Shown here: one piece after another, positions 8,489 to 17,094 of the stretch
How positions within the stretch are numbered: position 1 is the first letter of the stretch
Layout: the number at the start of each line of letters is the position of its first letter
Assembly: GCF_022524485.1 (NCBI RefSeq)
Contig: NZ_JAKXMK010000002.1
Span: 1-64,000 of the forward strand
Source of the DNA: Pseudonocardia alaniniphila
GTDB lineage: Bacteria > Actinomycetota > Actinomycetes > Mycobacteriales > Pseudonocardiaceae
DNA length: 64,000 nucleotides
Direction of reading: 5' to 3'
The notes under the pieces: generated by a model
Told to the model about the DNA's origin: nothing
Seen by the model: only the letters and a program-made list of their open reading frames with translations
The model's database searches: none
Made by a program: the position numbers and the translations under genes

Positions 8489-10294
8489 TTGGGGACCGAC
8501 ATCTCGACGGACAAGCTGCTCCGATCCGGCAAACGCACGAACACTGCATCGGAGAAGGCGCAGGCACAGGACGTGTCCCTGCGCCGGATCGCGCGACTCT
8601 TCGTCCCGCACCGCTGGGCCATCGCCACGGTCACCGCGATCATCGTGGTCTCGTCCGTGGTCGCGATGGCAACGCCCTTCCTGCTGCGTGCCGTCATCGA
8701 CGACGCCCTGCCACAGCGGAACCTGAAGCTCCTCGTCTGGCTCGTCATCGGCATGGTCGCCGTCGCCGCGGTGACCGCGGCACTCGGCGTGGTGCAGACG
8801 TGGATCTCCACCGGTGTCGGCCAGAAGGTCATGCACCGGCTGCGCACGGACGTCTTCTCCCACCTACAACGCCAGTCGCTGGCGTTCTTCACCCGCACCC
8901 GCACGGGCGAGGTCCAGTCGCGGATCACCAACGACATCGGCGGCATGCAGACCGTCGTCACCTCGACGGCCACCTCGCTCGCCTCGAACCTCACAACCGT
9001 CGTGGCCACCCTGGCCGCCATGCTCGCCCTGAGCTGGGAGCTCACGCTCGTCTCGCTGCTGGTGCTGCCGCCGTCGATCTGGCTGACCAGGCGGGTGGCG
9101 AGGATGCGCCGCGTGCTCACCGCGGCGCAGCAACGTGAGCTGGCCGACCTGAACGTCATCATCGAGGAGGGGCTGTCGATCAGCGCGGTGCAGCTCACGA
9201 AGACGATGGGCACCGGGCCCGCGCTCGTGGAGCGGTTCACCACCTCGTCCGAACGACTGGTCGATCTCGAACTGCGCGCCCAGCTGGCCGGTCGCTGGCG
9301 GATGGCCGCCACCACCGTCGTCTTCGCCGCGATCCCCGCGATCATCTACCTCAGCGCCGGTCTGCCGTTCACTGCCGGAGCGATGACGATCGGGACGCTC
9401 GTCGCCTTCACCGCGCTGCAGGCCGGGCTCTTCCGGCCGATCCTCGGCCTGCTGAACGTGGGCGTGTCGTTGATCAGCTCGCTGGCGCTGTTCGCCCGGA
9501 TCTTCGAATACCTCGACCTGCTGGTGGAGGTCGACGACCCCGACTCGCCGGTCGACATCGAACCGGCCCGGGTCGAGGGTCACGTCCGCGCCGAGGACGT
9601 CACCTTCACCTACCCCGGCAGCGAGGTCGCCGCCGTCGCAGGAATCTCGCTGGACGTCCCGGCAGGCTCCAGCCTCGCCCTCGTGGGGGAGACCGGATCG
9701 GGCAAGAGCACGTTCGCCGCCCTGGTCGCCCGGCTCTACGACCCCGACGCCGGCCGCATCACGATCGACGGCGTCGACCTGCGGGACATGCGCCTCTCCG
9801 ACCTCGCCCGGATCGTCGGCGTGGTCAGCCAGGAGACCTATCTGCTGCACACCACCGTCCGGGAGAACCTGCGCTACGCGCGCCCGGACGCCACGGACGC
9901 CGAGATCGAGGCCGCGGCTCGCGCAGCGCAGATCCACGACCTGATCTCGGGCCTGCCCGAGGGGTACGACACGGTCGTGGGGTCGCGCGGCCACCGTTTC
10001 TCCGGCGGGGAGAAGCAGCGCATCGCGATCGCGCGCACCCTGCTGCGTGACCCGCGGGTACTGGTGCTCGACGAGGCGACCAGTGCCCTCGACACCGAGA
10101 CCGAACGCGCCGTGCAGCGCGCCCTCGACGAGCTCAGCCGCGGCCGCACGACCATCACCATCGCCCACCGGCTCTCCACGGTGCGGGACGCGGACCAGAT
10201 CGTGGTGATCGACCACGGCCGGATGATCGAGTCGGGCACCCACGACAGCCTCGTCGCCCGCCGCGGCCGCTACGCCAGCCTCGCGGCTGCCTGA
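8489..10294 (+). CDS. ABC transporter, fused permease/ATP-binding exporter half-transporter
   Basis: About 601 residues: an N-terminal exporter-type membrane domain with six helices (from PHRWAIATVTAIIVVSS onward) and a C-terminal nucleotide-binding domain. The ATPase motifs are complete: Walker A GETGSGKST, Q-loop SQETYL, signature FSGGEKQRIAIARTLL, Walker B VLVLDEATSALD and switch His in TIAHRLST. It should act as a homodimer exporting a lipid or drug. The TTG at 8489 has GGAGGG 10 bases upstream and lies after the operators; an in-frame TTG at 8435 would add 18 residues but overlaps an operator. Divergent MarR suggests inducible resistance. Confidence 0.92.
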   Translation: MGTDISTDKLLRSGKRTNTASEKAQAQDVSLRRIARLFVPHRWAIATVTAIIVVSSVVAMATPFLLRAVIDDALPQRNLKLLVWLVIGMVAVAAVTAALGVVQTWISTGVGQKVMHRLRTDVFSHLQRQSLAFFTRTRTGEVQSRITNDIGGMQTVVTSTATSLASNLTTVVATLAAMLALSWELTLVSLLVLPPSIWLTRRVARMRRVLTAAQQRELADLNVIIEEGLSISAVQLTKTMGTGPALVERFTTSSERLVDLELRAQLAGRWRMAATTVVFAAIPAIIYLSAGLPFTAGAMTIGTLVAFTALQAGLFRPILGLLNVGVSLISSLALFARIFEYLDLLVEVDDPDSPVDIEPARVEGHVRAEDVTFTYPGSEVAAVAGISLDVPAGSSLALVGETGSGKSTFAALVARLYDPDAGRITIDGVDLRDMRLSDLARIVGVVSQETYLLHTTVRENLRYARPDATDAEIEAAARAAQIHDLISGLPEGYDTVVGSRGHRFSGGEKQRIAIARTLLRDPRVLVLDEATSALDTETERAVQRALDELSRGRTTITIAHRLSTVRDADQIVVIDHGRMIESGTHDSLVARRGRYASLAAA

Positions 10295-10467
10295 CCAGCG
10301 CTGATCAGCTCGCCCCAGGCGGCCACCACAGGTCGGCGCCCGGCCGGCTACGGTCGCACGCCGCTTGCGAGGCCGACCACCGCTTGCCTCGGGCACCAGC
10401 CCGCCCACGTCCGGCGGGTGGGAAACGGCCATTCACCTCGGCCGCCTTCGGCCTCACCGGCTCCGAC

Positions 10468-11498
10468 GATGATCACCGTTGGGGGCCGCGCAGCCGCGAT
10501 TTGCTGATCACGCTCCGTCCGCCTTAGGGAAGATCACCGTTTGGGGCCGCACAGCGGTGTCCAGCACGGTTGCCGCTCCCGAACTGCCGATCATGCGCCG
10601 GTTCGCCACCGGCGGAGGTCGTCAGTGGGGGGCCGCACCGGCGTGTGCCGCCCGGATGGGCGCGGGCAGCCGCCCGGCTGAGGGGGTTGGCCGCCCGCCG
10701 GTCCGGTGATGATCGTCGTTCGGGGCCGCGTAGCCGTGTATTGCGCCGTTCTCGACCCCGATCTGCTGATCATGGTCGGGTGCCGGTCCGGCCGCCTGGC
10801 TTGGCGAGGCCCGCCTGCCCGGTGATCATCGGTTGGGGCCGCGTAGCCGCGTCCAGGGCGGTTGTTGGTCCCGAACTGCTGATCATGGGCGGGGGGTTGT
10901 GGTGCGGCGCGGCGACGGCTCGCGGCCGGTGCCGTTCGGGGCCGCGCTGGTGTCCCGCCGGGTTGGTCGGTGTCGGCCTGCAGGTTATCGACGCGTGCGG
11001 CTGTCCCTCCTGCTTGGCGGGGGCCCGTCTGCCCTGAGGCATGATCGTCGTTTGGGGCCGTGTAGCCGTGTATTGCGCCGTTTTCGACCCCGATCTGCTG
11101 ATCATGGTCGGGTGCCGGGCCGGTCCCCTGGCATGGCGAGCCCGGCCGCCCCATGATCATCGGTTGGGGCCGCACAGCCGCGTCCGGCGCGGTTGCTGGT
11201 CCCAAACTGCTGATCATGGTGGGCCGCCCCGCCCATCGCTCGAGGATGATCATCGGTTGGGGCCGTACAGCCGCGTCCAGCACGGCTGCCGGTCCCAACA
11301 TGACGATCATGCTCGCGGGTCGTCTCCCGGCGAGCACCGGCCGGTGGTCGGCAATCCGGTTGTCCGCACCGACCTGCTGATCATGGATCAGCGCGGCCGG
11401 CCCTCCTGCTGAGGCGAGGGCCGGTCCGCCCAGAGCGGTGATCGTCAGTGGAGGCCGCGCAGCCGTATGCCGCCCGGTTGCCCGTCCTGAACTGCTGA
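10468..11498 (+). repeat. Cluster of about 63-bp palindromic GATCA-bounded repeats (cluster 1)
   Basis: Full copies lie at 10532-10594, 10711-10773, 10824-10886, 11043-11105, 11155-11217 and 11248-11310, each exactly 63 bases. A shortened copy is at 10468-10510, partial ones near 10619-10660 and 11355-11384, and a last copy at 11440-11498. Each unit starts GATCAYCGTTTGGGGCCGC or close to it and ends with roughly CCCGAACTGCTGATCAT; the ends are inverted repeats of about 15 bases. The centre (AGCCGCGTCC, then ACGGTTG) is not symmetrical, and all copies point the same way. Unit spacing is irregular. The region between the ABC exporter and the oxidoreductase otherwise holds no gene. Confidence 0.85.
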
Positions 11499-14400
11499 CT
11501 CGCCCTGCAACTGCTCCTGCAGCGACCCGAGCCGCTCCCGGTAGCGGGCGACGTTGCGCAGCTTGACGTCCTCGTAGCCGCGCACGTCGTCGGGCAGGTT
11601 CGCGATCTCCACGGCCAGGGGGAGGGTGCCGGGTCCGACCACGTCGAGCAGGCGCTCGATCACGTGGCGGTACTCGACGATCAGCTCCCGCTCGACCCGG
11701 CGCACTGCGGCCCGGCCGAAGACATCCAGCGGCGTGCCCCGCACCCGGCGCAGCGCCACCAGCAACCGGAACACCGGCGTGAACCAGGGGCCGAGGCTGA
11801 TCTTCTTGCGCATCCCCATGGCGCGCAGTACCGGTGGGTGCAGCCGGTAGGACTTCTTGGCTCCGGCACCGAAGCGCGCGGCGACCGCGGCGTCGACCGC
11901 GGGGTCGAGCGAGAGGCGGGCGACCTCGTACTCGTCCTTGTAGGCCATCAGCTTGTACAACTGGCGTGCGACGGCCTCGGTGAGGGCGGTGGATCCGGGC
12001 ACCCTCCGGGCCTCGACATCGAGGGTTCGGGCGATGAACGCGGTGTAGGCCGCGGCGTAGTCCGCGTTCTGGTAGTCGACGAGGTCAGGCACCCGGATCT
12101 CCAGCAGCCGGGCGAGCTCCGAGCCCTCGGGCGCGGCCACGGAGGAGATCAGCTCGCGGGCGCGGGCGGACGGCGGCGCCGGCGCGGGCGACTCCCCACG
12201 CAGCCCGGCGACCGTCGCCTCGAACGCAGCCGGATCGGCCACGAACTGCCGTCCCCGCCGGAAGGCCTGCACGTTCTGCCGCGTGCGCACCCCGTTGACG
12301 CCGATCGCCTCCTCGACGGCCTCTGCCGGCAACGGCAGCGCGCCCGCCTGAAGGGCCGCCCCGACGAGCAGCATGGTGGCGAACTGATCGTCACCGAAAA
12401 GCGTCTCGGCCAGCCCGCGGGCGTCGAGGAACACCGCCTCCTCGCCGCGGGTGGACCGCCGGATCCGCTCGTTGACGTCCGCGATGTCCGGGAAGGCCAC
12501 CGCCGTGTCGGTGACCATCGGGCCCGTGGGCACCTGTGCCGTCGACACGACGGCGACGGTGCGCGACGGGCTGGTCGCGACAAGGTTCTTCGGGTCGGCC
12601 GCGACGAGCAGGTCGGCCGCCAGGTAGAGGTCGACCTCGCCCCTGGCGGCCTTGCTCGCCCCGTCCACCGCCTCATCGCCGATCTTGATGTCGCCGACGA
12701 CCGCGCCGCCCTTCTGCGCCATCCCGGTCTGGTCGAGGGAGCTGACCTGCCGCCCGGCGATGGTGGCCGCGACCCCCAGGATCTGCGACGTCGTCACCAC
12801 TCCGGACCCGCCGACGCCGAGGATCCGCGTGGTGTGCCGATCGGCAGGTACGACCAGGAGCGGCGTGGGCAACGCACCGGCGTCGAGGTCCGGCGCCGTG
12901 GTGCTCGTGCGCCCGTCGGGCGGGGGCACGATCGTGAGGAACGACGGGCAGTCGCCGTCGAGGCACGAGTAGTCCTTATTGCAGGACGACTGGTCGATGC
13001 GGGTCTTGCGGCCGAACTCCGTGCGCACCGGCTGCACCGACAGGCAGTTCGAGGCCACCCCGCAGTCGCCGCACCCCTCGCAGACCCGTTCGTTGATCAT
13101 CACGCGCTGCACAGGGTCGGGGGCGAGCCCACGCTTGCGCTTGCGGCGCAGCTCGGTGGCACATTCCTGGTCGTGCACGAGCACGGTGACGCCCTCGACC
13201 TTGGCGAGGGTCTCCTGGGCTTCCAGCAGCCGGTCGCGGTGCCAGACATCGACGCCCGCCGGCAACCCCGTGCGCCGGTAGTCCTCGGGCCGCTCGGTCG
13301 TGATGATCATCTTCCGCACGCCCTCGGCGGCGAGGGCGCGCGTGATCTCGGGAACGCTCATCACCCCCACGGCCTGCTGGCCGCCGGTCATCGCGACCGC
13401 GGAGTTGTAGAGCAGCTTGTAGGTGATGTTGACGCCGGCGGCGATCGCGGCGCGGACGGCCAGGCTGCCCGAGTGGTGGAACGTTCCGTCGCCGATGTTC
13501 TGCAGCAGGTGGGTGCGGGTCAGGAAGGGCGCCATGCCGATCCACTGGGCGCCCTCGCCGCCCATCTGCGTCAGGCCTGCGACGTCGCCGACCTGCTCCG
13601 GTGGCATCAGCAGCACCATCGCGTGGCAGCCGATGCCGGCGCCGACCATGGAGCCTTCCGGCACCTTCGTGGAGCTGTTGTGCGGGCACCCCGAGCAGAA
13701 GTACGGCGTGCGCGGGACCAGCGGGAGCTCGATCACGTTCCGCGCCGGCTGCTGCGCCGCGCGCCATGCGGTGACCGTGGGGAAGTCGCCGTGCTCGTCG
13801 AACCGCTCGGCCAGCGCGGAGGCGACGATGTCGGCGTCGAGCTCACCCTCGCTGGGCAGCAGGGGAACGCCGACGCTCGCGTACTTGCCGGTCACGGCGG
13901 GCGCGTCCGCGCGTCCGTAGAGGAGGTCCTTGATCGCGGTCTCGAGGAACGAGCGCTTCTCCTCGACCACGACGATCTCGCGCAGGCCGCGCGCGAACTC
14001 GGTGACGACGGTCGGCTCCAGCGGGTGGACCATCCCCAGCTGCAGCAGCCGCACGCCCCGCCGTTCGAGCTCGGCGTCGTCCAGGCCCAGGATGTGCAGC
14101 GCCTGGCGCAGGTCGAGGAACGTCTTGCCCGGCGCGACGATCCCGATGCGGTCGGACTGGCCTGACCGCACGATCCGGTTGAGGCCGTTCAGGGCCGCGT
14201 AGCGGCGCGCGACCTCCAGCCGGATGCCGTTGCGGCTGCGTTCCAGCGGCGTGAGCGCGGGTTGTATCAGCCGCGTGGTCACCTCGTGGACGAACGGGCG
14301 TCCGTCCACCTCGAGCTGGGGGAGTACCGGCACGACTCGGTCCGGGTGCACCTGCACGGTCGCGGCTCCGTCGGCGATGTTGGTGGCGATCTTGAAGCCG

Positions 14401-14996
14401 ACCCACAGCCCCGATGCCCGCGACATCGCGACCGCGTGCAGGCCGAGGTCGAGTACCTGCTGCGGGTCCGCCGGATACAGCGTGGGCATGCCGAGGTCGG
14501 CGAGCAGCTGCTCCGAGGCGCCGGGGACGGTGGAGGACTTCGCGCTCGGGTCGTCGCCCACGAACGCGACGGCCCCGCCGAGGTGATGGGTGCCTGCCAG
14601 GTTCGCGTGACGCAGTGCGTCGGTGGCCCGGTCCAGGCCGGGCGACTTGCCGTACCAGAAGCCGGTGACACCGTCGACGCGCCGGTCGGGCGACCCCGCA
14701 GCGAGCTGCGTGCCTTGCACGGCGGTGGCCGCCAGCTCCTCGTTCACCGCCGGCCGGAACACGACGTCGTGCGTGTCGAGCAGCTCGCGATGCCGGTTCA
14801 GCTCCAAGTCGTAGCCGCCGAGCGGGGATCCCTCGTAACCGGAGATGAAGACCGCGGTACGGCGACCGGCGCGCTGGTCCGCGCGGCGCACGTCCAGCGG
14901 TAGGCGCGCCAGGGCGTGGATGCCGGTGAGGTGGATCAGGCCGTCGTCCAGCTCGTAGCGATCGTCCAGCAGCGAGCGCGTGGTGGGTGCTGCCAC
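11445..14996 (-). CDS. Indolepyruvate ferredoxin oxidoreductase (fused alpha-beta type)
   Basis: An 1183-residue fused 2-oxoacid:ferredoxin oxidoreductase of the actinobacterial/proteobacterial type, oxidising aryl pyruvates (from aromatic amino acids) to acyl-CoA with ferredoxin as acceptor. Visible parts are the N-terminal pyrimidine domain (GYEGSPLGGYDLEL), CSGCPHN before the thiamine-diphosphate site GDGTFHHSG, the ferredoxin-like insert with CEGCGDC and CNKDYSCLDGDCPSF, and a C-terminal gamma-type domain starting TTRILGVGGSGVVTTSQIL. Length matches the family (about 1150-1200). It starts at GTG 14996 and is divergent from a PucR regulator. The last codons and the stop lie inside a copy of the 63-bp repeat, so the C-terminal tail is repeat-derived. 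Confidence 0.95.
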   Translation of the reverse strand: MAAPTTRSLLDDRYELDDGLIHLTGIHALARLPLDVRRADQRAGRRTAVFISGYEGSPLGGYDLELNRHRELLDTHDVVFRPAVNEELAATAVQGTQLAAGSPDRRVDGVTGFWYGKSPGLDRATDALRHANLAGTHHLGGAVAFVGDDPSAKSSTVPGASEQLLADLGMPTLYPADPQQVLDLGLHAVAMSRASGLWVGFKIATNIADGAATVQVHPDRVVPVLPQLEVDGRPFVHEVTTRLIQPALTPLERSRNGIRLEVARRYAALNGLNRIVRSGQSDRIGIVAPGKTFLDLRQALHILGLDDAELERRGVRLLQLGMVHPLEPTVVTEFARGLREIVVVEEKRSFLETAIKDLLYGRADAPAVTGKYASVGVPLLPSEGELDADIVASALAERFDEHGDFPTVTAWRAAQQPARNVIELPLVPRTPYFCSGCPHNSSTKVPEGSMVGAGIGCHAMVLLMPPEQVGDVAGLTQMGGEGAQWIGMAPFLTRTHLLQNIGDGTFHHSGSLAVRAAIAAGVNITYKLLYNSAVAMTGGQQAVGVMSVPEITRALAAEGVRKMIITTERPEDYRRTGLPAGVDVWHRDRLLEAQETLAKVEGVTVLVHDQECATELRRKRKRGLAPDPVQRVMINERVCEGCGDCGVASNCLSVQPVRTEFGRKTRIDQSSCNKDYSCLDGDCPSFLTIVPPPDGRTSTTAPDLDAGALPTPLLVVPADRHTTRILGVGGSGVVTTSQILGVAATIAGRQVSSLDQTGMAQKGGAVVGDIKIGDEAVDGASKAARGEVDLYLAADLLVAADPKNLVATSPSRTVAVVSTAQVPTGPMVTDTAVAFPDIADVNERIRRSTRGEEAVFLDARGLAETLFGDDQFATMLLVGAALQAGALPLPAEAVEEAIGVNGVRTRQNVQAFRRGRQFVADPAAFEATVAGLRGESPAPAPPSARARELISSVAAPEGSELARLLEIRVPDLVDYQNADYAAAYTAFIARTLDVEARRVPGSTALTEAVARQLYKLMAYKDEYEVARLSLDPAVDAAVAARFGAGAKKSYRLHPPVLRAMGMRKKISLGPWFTPVFRLLVALRRVRGTPLDVFGRAAVRRVERELIVEYRHVIERLLDVVGPGTLPLAVEIANLPDDVRGYEDVKLRNVARYRERLGSLQEQLQGESAVQDGQPGGIRLRGLH

Positions 14997-15025
14997 AGCT
15001 GCGTCTCCTTGAGTTATTCGGGCTT

Positions 15026-15039
15026 GTCACGATGGTGAC
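15026..15039. promoter_or_regulatory. Candidate operator between oxidoreductase and PucR regulator
   Basis: GTCAC-GATG-GTGAC is a perfect inverted repeat in the 119-base divergent promoter region, flanked by CTTGTC and GGACAA that extend the dyad imperfectly. A PucR-type regulator binding here could control both genes. Confidence 0.4.
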
Positions 15040-15115
15040 GGGACAACGGGCCCAGGGACATGGGGCAGATCCAGAAACTTGCGGTCGAATCCCGTGCTAT
15101 CCACGAAGGATGGGG

Positions 15116-16330
15116 ATGGAGCGGCGAGCGGCGGCCACCGAGGCGCACCTGCGCGCAATGGCCGAACGGCTCGACGAGCTTGCGCCGATGATCACCGCGC
15201 GGATACGCGCCGAGGTGCCCGACTACGCGGCCCTGCCGGTGGTCGAACACCTCCATGATGTGGATTCGCAGATCAGGGGTGTCGTCGACGGGCTGCTGGC
15301 CAGGCAGCCTCCGCCCGCCGAGGCGATCGAGCGGGCACGGAAGGTGGGCAGGCGCCGGGCCGCCCGCAATCTGCCGCTGCCCAGCGTCGTCGAGGCCTAC
15401 CACATCGCCTACCGCGAACTGTGGAACGAACTGCTCGGCCGGGCGCAGGCCGAGGGCCCGGAACAGGCCGGTGCCCTCGTCGGCGAGGTTGCTCTGCTGT
15501 GGAACTGGTTCCATCGGCTCAGCGCCACCGTGGCCGAGTCCCACGCGGAGGAGACCCGGCTGCGGGCCACCACGCGCGCGGCACTGCAGCGCCGGTTCGT
15601 CGGGATGCTGCGTGGATCCTCGCGCGGGGCGGAGGAGCAGGACGCGCTCGCGCGACAGCTCGGATTCGACCCCGACGAGGAGTTCGTCCTCGCCCGGGCC
15701 GACGAGATTCCTGAGACCCGGGTCGAGGAGCTGGACAACCGGTTGGCGGAGGCGGCCGGCACCGTGCAGTGCTCATGGGACGCGGGCTCCGTGGTCGTCA
15801 TGGCCCAGGGCTGCAGCGACACCGACCTGCTCGACGCCGTGCACGCCGTGATCGCGGACGCCCGCGTCGCGGTGGGCCTGCCGCGACGCGGCGTCGACGG
15901 AGCGCGCCTCAGCCTGCTCGACGCGGACGACGCGTTGCTGCGGTCCCGGGCGGTCGGTGCCGACGTGCGTTTCGCCGACGAGTGGCTGCTCGCGACGCTC
16001 GGGGCGAGCAGTCACCGGCTGGAAGCCCTGCTCTCGCGTGGCGCAGGCGTCGCCCGCGCCAACCCGGTTCTTGCGGCGACCGTGCAGGCTTTTGCCGATG
16101 GCCGCAGCTCCGTCACGGCGTGCGCACGGATCCTGCAGATCCATCCCAACAGCGCCAAGTACCGCCTGGACCGCTGGCGGGCACTCACCGGGTGGGACCC
16201 GCAGACGTTCCCCGGCCTCGTGTCGTCACTGGTGTGTCTGGGTCTGTTCGCCCCATCCGAGGAGCGCGCCCCTGCTGAGGGGAACTGTTCACCGTCTCGT
16301 CGGACGAACGGCACGTCGGTCCCGACCTGA
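15116..16330 (+). CDS. PucR-type helix-turn-helix transcriptional regulator
   Basis: A 404-residue regulator. The C-terminal segment VQAFADGRSSVTACARILQIHPNSAKYRLDRW, given here by its key parts ADGRSSVTAC and HPNSAKYRLDRW, is the PucR/CdaR C-terminal helix-turn-helix. The N-terminal half is helical (RRAARNLPLPSVVEAYHIAY) and the middle resembles a degenerate GGDEF-like domain of this family. The ATG at 15116 has GAAGGA 5 bases upstream; ATG 15110 is also possible. Divergent from the indolepyruvate oxidoreductase, it is a natural candidate to control aromatic amino acid breakdown. Confidence 0.85.
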   Translation: MERRAAATEAHLRAMAERLDELAPMITARIRAEVPDYAALPVVEHLHDVDSQIRGVVDGLLARQPPPAEAIERARKVGRRRAARNLPLPSVVEAYHIAYRELWNELLGRAQAEGPEQAGALVGEVALLWNWFHRLSATVAESHAEETRLRATTRAALQRRFVGMLRGSSRGAEEQDALARQLGFDPDEEFVLARADEIPETRVEELDNRLAEAAGTVQCSWDAGSVVVMAQGCSDTDLLDAVHAVIADARVAVGLPRRGVDGARLSLLDADDALLRSRAVGADVRFADEWLLATLGASSHRLEALLSRGAGVARANPVLAATVQAFADGRSSVTACARILQIHPNSAKYRLDRWRALTGWDPQTFPGLVSSLVCLGLFAPSEERAPAEGNCSPSRRTNGTSVPT

Positions 16331-16358
16331 CGGGCGAGGTGCCGCTCGTCCGACGAGC

Positions 16359-17018
16359 TCACCGGTGCAGAGCGCGGCGCGCCAGCCAGTTTCCGAGCAG
16401 CTGTGCCACCTGCACGATCACGATGATGATCACCACCGTGACCAGGGTGACGGGCCAGTTGAACTGCTGGTAGCCGTAGCTGATGGCGAAGTTGCCCAAC
16501 CCGCCCCCGCCGACGTAGCCGGCCATCGCCGACATGTCGACCACCGCCACGAAGATGAACGTGTAGCCCAGGATCAGCGGGCCCAGCGCCTCGGGCACCA
16601 GCACGCTCCAGATGATCCGGAACCGGCTCGCGCCCATCGAGCGGGCGGCTTCGATCACCCCCGGGTCGACGGAGACGAGGTTCTGCTCGACGATCCGGCC
16701 GATGAAGAACGTGGCCATCGCCGACATCGGGAACAGCACCGACCGGGTGCCGATCGTGGTGCCCATGACGAGCAGGGTCAGCGGCCCGACCGCGGTGATG
16801 AAGATGATGAACGGGATCGGCCGGATGATGTTGACCAGCACGTTGAGCACGTGGAATGCGGGCGCGTTCTGCAGAAGCCTGCCGCGGCGGGTGGCGTAGA
16901 GGGCCACACCGAGCGCGAGCCCGAGCAGTCCGGCGATGAGCATCGTCCAGAAGACCATGTAGACGGTTTGCTGGAACGAGAGCCAGAGCACGGGGGTCAG
17001 CTGGCCCCAGTCGGTCAT
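16359..17018 (-). CDS. metI: Methionine ABC transporter permease
   Basis: A 219-residue permease with five to six helices, the usual MetI length. The cytoplasmic EAA loop is visible as SVDPGVIEAARSMGASRFRI, which contacts the ATPase. It transports D/L-methionine across the membrane with MetN and MetQ. Its ATG overlaps the stop of a 13-codon mini-ORF (ATGA), itself part of a 38-bp duplication separating it from metN. The reading frame ends 26 bases from the converging PucR gene. Confidence 0.93.
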   Translation of the reverse strand: MTDWGQLTPVLWLSFQQTVYMVFWTMLIAGLLGLALGVALYATRRGRLLQNAPAFHVLNVLVNIIRPIPFIIFITAVGPLTLLVMGTTIGTRSVLFPMSAMATFFIGRIVEQNLVSVDPGVIEAARSMGASRFRIIWSVLVPEALGPLILGYTFIFVAVVDMSAMAGYVGGGGLGNFAISYGYQQFNWPVTLVTVVIIIVIVQVAQLLGNWLARRALHR

Positions 17019-17094
17019 GATGCCGCCTCCGCGGGAGGAAGTGCGTCGGCGGTCATGACGCCGCCTCCGCGGGAGTAAGTACGTCGGCGGTCAC
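17015..17094 (-). repeat. 38-bp tandem duplication of the metN-metI junction creating two coupled mini-ORFs
   Basis: The metN end (EAAS then TGA) is followed by two near-identical 38-bp units. The first mini-ORF starts at GTG 17094, overlapping the metN stop, and ends at 17053: MTADVLTPAEAAS. The second starts at ATG 17056, overlapping the first stop as ATGA, and ends at 17015: MTADALPPAEAAS. The metI ATG (17018) overlaps that stop. Each unit carries GGAGG 7-8 bases before the next start. Because 38 is not a multiple of three, every unit shifts frame, so ribosomes reaching metI by coupling must terminate and restart three times. Confidence 0.88.

Noticed and set aside
10591..11337. A 248-codon minus-strand frame with repeating peptide motifs through repeat cluster 1
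   Set aside because: The repetition comes from the 63-bp DNA repeats; there is no ribosome binding site, other frames are also open, and unit spacing is irregular, so the frame is not kept by design.
10468..11498. CRISPR array
   Set aside because: Regular-looking repeats, but units are 63-bp palindromes with long irregular spacers, and no cas genes are nearby.
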